Positions 1 through 5,186 of a DNA stretch of 6,713 nt are shown here, in pieces. The notes under the pieces were generated by a model. The model did no database searches, was not told where the DNA came from, and was given only the letters and a program-made list of their open reading frames with translations. The translations under genes and the position numbers were made by a program. Source of the stretch: Prosthecobacter sp. (lineage in GTDB: Bacteria > Verrucomicrobiota > Verrucomicrobiia > Verrucomicrobiales > Verrucomicrobiaceae); assembly GCA_025869455.1 (NCBI GenBank), contig JAOZVT010000708.1, forward strand, positions 1 to 6,713, given 5' to 3'. Position 1 is the stretch's first letter. Each line of letters begins with the position of its first letter.

Positions 1-816
1 CATGTAATCTCGGCTAGGGTTGAAATCTGAAAAGTTACCGATGACGACTTCACCACCAGGTTTGGTGACGCTGATCAAGGTCTTGAGCAGATGGATGAAA
101 AGGCGGTCACTGAGGTAGTCAAAGAGTCCGGCAGACCAAGTGAGGTCGTAGCCGCGAGTCGGGACAAAACGCAGAACATTTCGGTGATGAAACCGTAGGT
201 GCGACTGCCAGGGCGCGCAGAGTCTCTGGGCATAAGCGATGGCGTGTGCATCCATGTCCACACAGTCCATTTGAATAGGGGCATCTGGGTGATTGAGGAA
301 AAACTCGCGGACATCCCGGGCGGGGCCACTGGCCACATTGAGAATTTCAATCGCACTTTTTCCATGATGAGCGGCCAAATGAGATTCCATGAGGTCTTGG
401 AAGTAGGCCTTGCGGTTGCGCACGGCCACTGGGGCGGCTTGACTGTGAAAGTAGAGATCCCAGAGACGGAGTGTAGGGTCAGGATGGGTGCGGCGGGTGT
501 AGATGTGGTCGATGATTTCGAAATCTCCACTGTAGCCATATTTCCGCTCCAGAGCCTCCGCCTGCATGGTGCCAGGGAGGTGCGTTTGGGTGAGCTCCAC
601 GATGTAGGCGGAAACCTCGTGTTGCTGAAGACCGCCGCCGCGGACGGAATCTCCGAGATGCCGAATAGCGCGATTCAACACACTGTACTCGGGAGGCAAC
701 GGCCCGCCTTTACTGAGAAAGTCATGCAGCAACTCATCAAACGAATTCAGAAGATGCGATTCCCGGCGATGAAGCACTGGCGACTCTGAAGTGAGGATGG
801 AGTATGGAGGCGGCAT
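1..816 (-). CDS. Class I SAM-dependent methyltransferase, PhcB-like (C-terminus cut by window edge)
   Basis: The frame is open from an ATG at 816 down to base 1, giving 272 residues with no stop, so the gene continues off the left edge. Residues 153-272 form a Rossmann methyltransferase core. Motif I is EILNVASGPARD (157-168), with the SAM-binding glycine region at S163-G164-P165. The acidic end of strand 2 is in VDMD (186-189). YDLTWSAGLFDYLSD (223-237) is the motif IV region, and KPGGEVVIGNF (252-262) precedes strand 5. The N-terminal ~150 residues include YGYSGDFEIIDHIY (93-106). From memory this matches the 'GYAGDYEMVNMI' block of the family annotated as extracellular factor (3-hydroxypalmitic acid methyl ester) biosynthesis protein, typified by Ralstonia PhcB; NPSRDYM near the edge also fits. 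Methyltransferase fold: confident. PhcB-type substrate: inference. No Shine-Dalgarno is seen before 816; in-frame stops at 823-825 and 829-831 bound the start. Divergent from kef. Confidence 0.85.
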   Translation of the reverse strand, partial: MPPPYSILTSESPVLHRRESHLLNSFDELLHDFLSKGGPLPPEYSVLNRAIRHLGDSVRGGGLQQHEVSAYIVELTQTHLPGTMQAEALERKYGYSGDFEIIDHIYTRRTHPDPTLRLWDLYFHSQAAPVAVRNRKAYFQDLMESHLAAHHGKSAIEILNVASGPARDVREFFLNHPDAPIQMDCVDMDAHAIAYAQRLCAPWQSHLRFHHRNVLRFVPTRGYDLTWSAGLFDYLSDRLFIHLLKTLISVTKPGGEVVIGNFSDFNPSRDYM

Positions 817-839
817 CTCAGATTATTTTTAAAATATCG

Positions 840-864
840 TGGTTCATTGGTTATCAATGGACCA
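840..864. repeat. Imperfect 10-bp palindrome, possible operator
   Basis: Arms TGGTTCATTG (840-849) and CAATGGACCA (855-864) are reverse complements except for one T/G position, around a 5-bp centre GTTAT. It lies 24 bp upstream of the methyltransferase ATG. That position suits an operator or a 5' leader hairpin. A T-rich run follows on the plus strand, but no plus-strand gene precedes it, so a terminator role is unlikely. Which regulator would bind cannot be told. Confidence 0.4.
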
Positions 865-982
865 GTTTTGTTAAAATAACCGAGATGTTAAGAGGAACAA
901 AACGCGAAATGCTTTGTTTTAGGAACTTTGTTTCTGAAAATTAAGCTGAATTCTAGTCAGTCCAAAAATGCTCAAATTTGAA

Positions 983-1028
983 TTCGAAAAAACGGAGCAG
1001 TGGTGAATGTGAGACGCGTTTTTTCGAA
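983..1028. repeat. Perfect 12-bp inverted repeat upstream of kef
   Basis: TTCGAAAAAACG (983-994) is the exact reverse complement of CGTTTTTTCGAA (1017-1028), with a 22-bp spacer. Each arm also contains the small palindrome TTCGAA. If transcribed toward kef it could form a hairpin in the 5' leader; as DNA it could be a two-site operator. The arms are AT-rich, so chance is possible, but a perfect 12-bp pairing in about 300 bp is unusual. Confidence 0.55.
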
Positions 1029-1032
1029 AACA

Positions 1033-1067
1033 GATGATTTTTGAGGCCCAGAATGATGATTTTTGAG
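1033..1067. repeat. 13-bp direct repeat with a 22-bp period
   Basis: GATGATTTTTGAG occurs at 1033-1045 and again at 1055-1067, offset by 22 bp, about two helical turns. Both copies therefore face the same side of the DNA, as tandem regulator sites often do. The second copy ends 58 bp before the preferred kef start. It also contains the alternative in-frame TTG (1063-1065), which argues against that codon being the real start. Confidence 0.5.
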
Positions 1068-1125
1068 CTATTCAGCGGCTTATTGGCTGCTCCATAAAGC
1101 AAGTCCCTGGACTTTTCCCCCCCTC

Positions 1126-3009
1126 ATGACTCCTGATTTTCTATTCCAAGCTGTCATCTATCTATTGGCCGCAGTGATTGCGGTACCCATTGCCAAGCGA
1201 TTGGGCCTGGGATCAGTGCTGGGCTACTTATTAGCGGGGGGCATGATTGGGCCTTCGGTGTTGGGGCTGGTGGGAAAGGTGGAGGATGTGCAGCATTTTG
1301 CGGAATTTGGGGTGGTGATGATGTTGTTTGTGGTGGGGCTGGAGCTGAGGCCGAGTCTGCTCTGGCGTCTGCGGGGACCCATTTTAGGCACAGGCAGTGC
1401 CCAGGTTTTAGGGACTGCCGCTGTGGTGACAGGGGCTGCTCTCTTACTAGGGCAGGCCTGGCCTGTGGCGGTGACGATGGGCCTGATTTTGACGATGTCC
1501 TCCACGGCCATTGTGATCCAATCTCTGGCGGAGCGGGGTGTCTTAAATACACGAGGTGGGCAGGCCTGCTTTTCGGTGCTGCTATTTCAAGACATCGCCG
1601 TGATCCCCATTTTAGCTTTTCTGCCTTGGCTAGCGAATACCCATGGTGGGGCAGGTGGGGCCAGTCTGGAGCATGGTCACGAGTCTGCCCTGGCTCACCT
1701 GCCACAGTGGGCGCAGACGCTTTGTACCATCGGGGCCGTGGTGGCGGTGGTCATCGTGGCACATTACTTTCTGCGTTATGTGTTCCGTTATGTGGCCGCT
1801 TCGAAACTGCGGGAGATGTTCACCATCGTTGCCTTGCTCGTAGTGGCAGGGGTGGCGTGGCTGATGCATTTGGTGGGGCTTTCAGCCGCTTTGGGGACTT
1901 TCATTGCGGGGGTGGTTCTCGCGGAAAGTGAATATCGACATCAGCTAGAGGCGGATGTGGAACCCTTCAAAGGGCTGCTGCTAGGGCTGTTCTTCATTGC
2001 TGTGGGTGCGGGGCTGAACCTGGGACTAGTGGTGGATCAACCGGGAACGATTGCCCTTTTGGTACTGGGCTTGATCGGGGCCAAGTTCCTGGTGCTTCTG
2101 AGCCTGGGCGGAATTTTCAAACTGGGCTGGGGGGCGTCGTTTTTGTTTGCCTGCGCCTTGGCTCAAGGGGGTGAGTTTTGCTTTGTCTTATTAGGCACGG
2201 CTGGTCAACTGGGGCTGCTGGGCGTGGAGGTCTCCGCTCCATTGAGTGCGGCGGTGGCCATCAGCATGGGATTGACCCCGGTGCTGCTGATTGTGAATGA
2301 TCGCTGGATTCAGCCTCGGTTCTCGAAGCTTTCTCCGAAGCGTGAGCCGGATCTGATGGAATCCAATGAAGATCCGGTGATCTTGGCTGGGTTTGGTCGC
2401 TTTGGGCACATCATCGGACGCTTGCTGAAGACGAACGGGTTTGGAGTGACCGTCTTGGACAATGACCCCGATCAGGTGGAAATGCTGGGCCGCTTTGGGC
2501 TGAAGTCTTTTTATGGAGATGCGTCCCGGGCGGATCTGCTGGCTGCCGCAGGGGCGGAGAAAGCCAAGCTGTTTGTCTGCGCGGTGGATGATGAAGCGAA
2601 GTCCCTGGAAATCGTAGATTTGGTTAGGCGTGAGTTTCCGCATCTGCGTATTCTGGCCCGGGCGACGAGCCGCAATCATGCGTATGAGCTGATCAATCGA
2701 GGCATCATGGATTTCCGCCGGGATATGCTGGGGAGTTCACTGGATCTCAGTGTGGATATCTTGCGTGCCCTGGGTTTCCGCGCTCACCGGGCAGTGCGTG
2801 CGGTGGAGTTGTTTCGCTGTTATGAAGAGGAAAGCGTGCGTGAACTGGCGAAACATTATGGCGGTGATCAGGCCACCTATATTTCGGTGGCTAAGCAGCA
2901 CATGGAGAATCTGGAGTCGGTGTTTCGGCAGGATTTGCGGCGGCAGCATCTGGATGATGGCGATGCCTGGGATTCTGCGGGACCGCCTAAAGCGGAAGAT
3001 GGCGAGTGA
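1126..3009 (+). CDS. kefB: KefB/KefC-type glutathione-gated K+/H+ antiporter (CPA2 family)
   Basis: This is a 627-residue inner-membrane protein; E. coli KefC has 620. Residues 1 to ~390 hold about 12 hydrophobic segments. VPIAKRLGLGSVLGYLLAG is near the N-terminus, and LLFQDIAVIP carries the ion-site aspartate D156. HQLEADVEPFKG (272-283) matches the E. coli KefC regulatory loop HALESDIEPFKG. A KTN/TrkA-N domain begins at ~416 with the nucleotide-binding GFGRFG (422-427) and strand-2 acids in LDNDPD (444-449). The C-terminal tail (…VFRQDLRRQ…) looks more like KefB than KefC, so the symbol is tentative. Known Kef systems are held closed by glutathione and opened by glutathione adducts of electrophiles; gating here is inferred. 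I chose ATG 1126 because MTPDFLFQAVIYL aligns with the start of E. coli KefC; an in-frame TTG at 1063 would add 21 residues. No Shine-Dalgarno is visible; a run of seven C precedes the start. No kefF/kefG partner is in view. Confidence 0.9.
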   Translation: MTPDFLFQAVIYLLAAVIAVPIAKRLGLGSVLGYLLAGGMIGPSVLGLVGKVEDVQHFAEFGVVMMLFVVGLELRPSLLWRLRGPILGTGSAQVLGTAAVVTGAALLLGQAWPVAVTMGLILTMSSTAIVIQSLAERGVLNTRGGQACFSVLLFQDIAVIPILAFLPWLANTHGGAGGASLEHGHESALAHLPQWAQTLCTIGAVVAVVIVAHYFLRYVFRYVAASKLREMFTIVALLVVAGVAWLMHLVGLSAALGTFIAGVVLAESEYRHQLEADVEPFKGLLLGLFFIAVGAGLNLGLVVDQPGTIALLVLGLIGAKFLVLLSLGGIFKLGWGASFLFACALAQGGEFCFVLLGTAGQLGLLGVEVSAPLSAAVAISMGLTPVLLIVNDRWIQPRFSKLSPKREPDLMESNEDPVILAGFGRFGHIIGRLLKTNGFGVTVLDNDPDQVEMLGRFGLKSFYGDASRADLLAAAGAEKAKLFVCAVDDEAKSLEIVDLVRREFPHLRILARATSRNHAYELINRGIMDFRRDMLGSSLDLSVDILRALGFRAHRAVRAVELFRCYEEESVRELAKHYGGDQATYISVAKQHMENLESVFRQDLRRQHLDDGDAWDSAGPPKAEDGE

Positions 3010-3022
3010 ACTCGAAGGCGGA

Positions 3023-3532
3023 CTATTCAGACAAAGGGGGTAGTTTCACGCCTTCATGGGTCAGCAGCCAATGTTTGCGATCTATGCCGCCTGCATAACC
3101 TGTGAGGGAGCCGTCCTGTCCCATGACACGATGGCAGGGGATGATGATGGAGAGGGGATTCCGCCCAACGGCGGCACCGACAGCACGCACCGCAGCGGGT
3201 TTTCCAAGATGCTCGGCTAGTTGTCCATAGGTCCAGGTTTGGCCGCTGGGAATCTCTTGCAAAGCTTGCCATACTTTTTGTTGGAACTCCGTGCCTGTGA
3301 CGAGATCCAGGGGCAGGTCAAAAGTGGTGCTTTTGCCCATGAAGTATTTGGCCAGGGCCATGAGCGCGGTATCAAAGCGTGCTCCATGATCATCCCGCAC
3401 CCAGGTCTGGGCATCCTTGGGCCAGTGGCGTTGACCTTCCAGGTAGAGTCCACAAAGGCCGACTTCGGTGGTGACCAGGGTGATTTGTCCCAAGGGGGAA
3501 GAGGTTTGGGTGAAGTAACGAGTGGGGTTCAT
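3023..3532 (-). CDS. ogt: Methylated-DNA--[protein]-cysteine S-methyltransferase (O6-methylguanine repair)
   Basis: This 169-residue cytoplasmic suicide repair protein transfers the alkyl group from O6-alkylguanine in DNA to its own cysteine. The acceptor is C133 in IIPCHRVMG. Other family residues are present: Y102 in TWTYGQL, the helix-turn-helix arginine R116 in VRAVGAAVGRNP, N125, and E160 in LLTHEG, which completes the Cys-His-Glu relay with H134. The N-terminal ~80 residues are the usual small Ada/Ogt N-domain, and the length is normal for Ogt. The start at 3532 is favoured because its ATG overlaps the TGA of the upstream ada-alkA gene (ATGA). An in-frame ATG at 3583 would add 17 residues inside that gene without family support. 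Expression is probably coupled to the upstream gene. It ends 13 bp from the convergent kef stop. Confidence 0.96.
   Translation of the reverse strand: MNPTRYFTQTSSPLGQITLVTTEVGLCGLYLEGQRHWPKDAQTWVRDDHGARFDTALMALAKYFMGKSTTFDLPLDLVTGTEFQQKVWQALQEIPSGQTWTYGQLAEHLGKPAAVRAVGAAVGRNPLSIIIPCHRVMGQDGSLTGYAGGIDRKHWLLTHEGVKLPPLSE
3529..3532 (-). promoter_or_regulatory. ATGA stop/start overlap coupling ada-alkA to ogt
   Basis: On the minus strand the TGA ending the Ada-AlkA frame (3531-3529) shares bases with the ATG of ogt (3532-3530). Such 4-bp overlaps usually mean one transcript and translational re-initiation. Only a weak purine stretch (GGAAAAG) lies about 6 bp upstream, so coupling may matter for ogt expression. 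Confidence 0.8.
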
Positions 3533-4959
3533 GATAAACTTTTCCAAAGGGCAGCTGCCGCATAAGCACGCCAGGGGTGCCAAGCTTCCGCGCGTTGTTC
3601 TGCCTGACGGGTGGGGATGAGTTCTCCCTGGCCGATGGCTTTGCGCAAGCCGAGATCTGCTGCCGGGAAGGCATCTGGAAAACGCAGTGCCCGCATGGCG
3701 ATGTAGTGCGCGGTCCAGGGGCCAATGCCGGGCAAGGCAACGAGGCGTGCTACGGCACTTTCGTGATCCAGGCCAGGTGGAAAATCGAGCCCACCATTTA
3801 AAGCAAAGATTGTTAGGTTCTTCAGTGTTTCCGCCCGTGCCCGCACGAGACCCAGACGGCAGAGGTCTTCGACACTCAGAGCATCTAAAGCAGGGGCGGT
3901 GATGGCGTGGCGATGCAGATCTGGAAAGGGCGTCTCAATGTCCTGGCCAATCCGGGCGGCCAGTCTGCCTGAAAGGGTGGTGGCGGCGGTGACTGTGATC
4001 TGCTGACCGAGCACGGCACGCACGGCCAGTTCAAAAGTCTCCCACGCGCCGCCCACACGCAGACCTGGAAAGCGGGTCAATACCGGGGCCAAGAGGGGAT
4101 CTGAACCCAAGACTTCCAGGATGGCGTCTGGGCGTGCATCCAGATCAAACATGCGCCTAACTCTTGATTGTACCGCGCCCAGGTATTTTGACAGAGAAGG
4201 GGAGACTTCAACAATGAGCACCGCTTCGCTTTCATGCGGCCAGACGCGCAGCCAACCCACGGTTTGACCCAGGGTGACGGTGCGGCGGTATTCGAGTCCT
4301 TCGATGGCTTCGACTCCAGGGACCAAGCGGCTGCGGAAGTAATCCATCAATGCTTCCCAGGCCAGGGGCGTACGGTAAGCTAGACGCAGACGGATGCCGT
4401 CTTTAGTGGAGCTGTTTTTACGTCGGCAGGCACTCGGTGCTAAGCGATAACGCTCTAGGAAAAGCGCATTGAAATTCCGCAGACTGCGGAAGCCTGCTGC
4501 GAGGGCGATCTCGCTGATCGGTTGGGTGGTTTCCTGGAGCAGTTGTTTGGCCAGCAGCAGTCTTTGCGTCTGGATGACTTGCACCGGGGTGACGCCAAAC
4601 TCCGCTGCTAGCAGACGCCGCACCTGCCTGGAACTGAGGCCGAGCTCCTGTTCCAAATCACCCAGTCGAGTACCTTCAACGGCACGTTCTTGCAGTCGGG
4701 TCAAAAGCGCCTCTGCCAAGGTGCTGCCACGGCAGCCGGGTGCCAGTTCTGGACGGCAGCGCAGGCAGGGGCGGAAGCCTGCCACCTCTGCCGCACTGGC
4801 GGTGGGGAAGAAGGTGCAGGATTTGCTGGCCGGGGTGCGTGCGGGACACACGGGGCGGCAGTAAATGCCGGTGGTTTTGACGCCAGTGAAGAACACGCCA
4901 TCAAACCGTGCGTCCCGCGCCAGAAGGGCGGTGTAGCAGGTGGCGTCGGTGAGATTCAT
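3529..4959 (-). CDS. alkA: Ada N-terminal/AraC-type regulator fused to AlkA 3-methyladenine DNA glycosylase
   Basis: This is a 476-residue three-part fusion. Residues 1-75 are the Ada zinc domain with C34, C38, C65 and C68 (GIYCRPVC, FRPCLRC). C34 corresponds to E. coli Ada Cys38, which takes methyl from DNA phosphotriesters and switches Ada into an activator. Residues ~80-180 form an AraC-type double helix-turn-helix ending in ISEIALAAGFRSLRNFNALF. Residues ~188-300 match the AlkA N-domain. Residues ~305-476 are the HhH-GPD glycosylase, with hairpin LPGIGPWTA (409-417) and D435 aligning with catalytic Asp238 of E. coli AlkA. It should excise alkylated bases and, by analogy, activate its own operon. 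The C-terminal O6-methylguanine domain of E. coli Ada is absent and supplied by the overlapping ogt. Start 4959 fits the Ada N-terminus; an ATG at 4998 would add 13 unmatched residues. M. tuberculosis Rv1317c-Rv1316c has the same layout. Confidence 0.95.
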   Translation of the reverse strand: MNLTDATCYTALLARDARFDGVFFTGVKTTGIYCRPVCPARTPASKSCTFFPTASAAEVAGFRPCLRCRPELAPGCRGSTLAEALLTRLQERAVEGTRLGDLEQELGLSSRQVRRLLAAEFGVTPVQVIQTQRLLLAKQLLQETTQPISEIALAAGFRSLRNFNALFLERYRLAPSACRRKNSSTKDGIRLRLAYRTPLAWEALMDYFRSRLVPGVEAIEGLEYRRTVTLGQTVGWLRVWPHESEAVLIVEVSPSLSKYLGAVQSRVRRMFDLDARPDAILEVLGSDPLLAPVLTRFPGLRVGGAWETFELAVRAVLGQQITVTAATTLSGRLAARIGQDIETPFPDLHRHAITAPALDALSVEDLCRLGLVRARAETLKNLTIFALNGGLDFPPGLDHESAVARLVALPGIGPWTAHYIAMRALRFPDAFPAADLGLRKAIGQGELIPTRQAEQRAEAWHPWRAYAAAALWKSLS

Positions 4960-5039
4960 GCGGGCATCATGGCAGCGATTTGCAAAGGCGCTCGCCATTT
5001 TCGGACATGGCAGTGGGGCGCGGAGACTCTAGTATGGAG

Positions 5040-5058
5040 CACAGGCATCCTGCCTGTG
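5040..5058. repeat. Left-arm hairpin of the composite repeat
   Basis: CACAGGCA (5040-5047) and TGCCTGTG (5051-5058) form a perfect 8-bp stem around TCC. It is repeated in inverted orientation at 5134-5152. Confidence 0.85.
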
Positions 5059-5088
5059 TCATCTTCGTATCATTCAACCTGCGGGTCT

Positions 5089-5129
5089 TGAACAGCCCCG
5101 CATGGAGAACAAGCCATCTTGGCTGTTCA
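5089..5129. repeat. Central inverted repeat of the composite element
   Basis: TGAACAGCC (5089-5097) pairs perfectly with GGCTGTTCA (5121-5129). An alternative, tighter fold pairs GAACAAGCCA (5107-5116) with TGGCTGTTC (5120-5128) through one bulged base, so the centre could switch between two hairpins. Confidence 0.75.
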
Positions 5130-5133
5130 GCCC

Positions 5134-5152
5134 CACAGGCAGGATGCCTGTG
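5134..5152. repeat. Right-arm hairpin of the composite repeat
   Basis: CACAGGCA (5134-5141) and TGCCTGTG (5145-5152) form a perfect 8-bp stem around GGA, the reverse complement of the left-arm hairpin. Confidence 0.85.
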
Positions 5153-5159
5153 CTCCATG

Positions 5160-5183
5160 CTAGAGGTGTTCGAAACTAGAGGT
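5160..5183. repeat. CTAGAGGT direct repeat at the right border of the composite element
   Basis: CTAGAGGT occurs at 5160-5167 and 5176-5183, separated by 8 bp. The first copy overlaps the outer end of the composite repeat; the second ends 3 bp before the polA stop codon. ACTAGAG (5175-5181) is also the exact reverse complement of CTCTAGT at the left border (5027-5033). This may mark an element border or an insertion scar, or be chance. Confidence 0.4.
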
Positions 5184-5186
5184 GGA

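Larger units (their letters stand above)
817..1125. other. AT-rich divergent intergenic region with nested repeats
   Basis: This ~309-bp stretch separates two divergently transcribed genes and is clearly more AT-rich than the coding DNA beside it. It should hold promoters for both. A weak minus-strand candidate for the methyltransferase pairs TTGATA (858-853) with the AT-rich block around 838-826, but I would not assign it firmly. No convincing plus-strand sigma70 promoter is visible. The region contains three repeat structures listed separately (840-864, 983-1028, 1033-1067). No ORF in it has recognisable protein content. Confidence 0.6.
5027..5165. repeat. 139-bp nested inverted-repeat element, REP/MITE-like
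   Basis: The outer arms at 5027-5058 and 5134-5165 are reverse complements over 32 bp with a single mismatch (T5033 against the G5159 partner). Each arm contains its own hairpin CACAGGCATCCTGCCTGTG or its complement: 8-bp stem, 3-nt loop. Between them lies a second pair, TGAACAGCC (5089-5097) and GGCTGTTCA (5121-5129). A central hairpin AGCCA-TCT-TGGCT spans 5112-5124. Both outer ends carry CTCTAG/CTAGAG. The element fits a dispersed extragenic palindrome or a non-autonomous mobile element; I recall similar motifs repeated in Verrucomicrobia/Planctomycetes genomes but cannot count copies here. There is no T-tract, so it is not a classical terminator, although as RNA it could protect the polA 3' end. 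Confidence 0.85.
4960..5186. other. Intergenic region between polA and the ada-alkA/ogt operon
   Basis: These 227 bp hold the composite repeat at 5027-5165 and, between it and the ada-alkA start, about 67 bp (4960-5026) where the operon promoter is expected. I see no convincing -35/-10 pair, Ada box or Shine-Dalgarno in that stretch. A small inverted pair GCCAT/ATGGC (4994-4998, 5007-5011) is present but may be chance. No intrinsic terminator with a T-tract follows polA. Confidence 0.6.

Noticed and set aside
199..789. Plus-strand open frame of 196 codons, and a minus-strand frame at 75-539, in the left region
   Set aside because: Both overlap the minus-strand methyltransferase frame (1-816), which has clear SAM-binding motifs. 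Their translations show no recognisable domain and are out-of-frame shadows.
885..944. Possible 19-residue peptide starting ATG 885 ahead of kef
   Set aside because: It has no Shine-Dalgarno, no composition bias suggesting an attenuator peptide, and no visible homology. Short frames of this size are expected by chance in AT-rich DNA.
3530..3583. Longer Ogt start at 3583
   Set aside because: The extra 17 residues lie wholly inside the ada-alkA C-terminal coding region, lack family counterparts, and the ATGA-coupled ATG at 3532 gives the normal Ogt length.
4980..4992. TGCAAAGGCGC upstream of ada-alkA as a possible Ada box
   Set aside because: It only loosely resembles the E. coli AAAGCGCA element, overlaps the alternative N-terminal extension, and occurs once. 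Not enough to call.
4469..5091. Plus-strand open frames antisense to the Ada domain (4469-4864 and 4690-5091)
   Set aside because: Low-complexity Ala/Gly/Arg/Ser-rich translations typical of the antisense strand of a GC-rich gene; the minus strand has the full set of Ada zinc cysteines.
5134..5165. Right-arm hairpin as an intrinsic terminator for polA
   Set aside because: Read on the minus strand, the stem is followed by GGGG and mixed sequence, not a T-tract.
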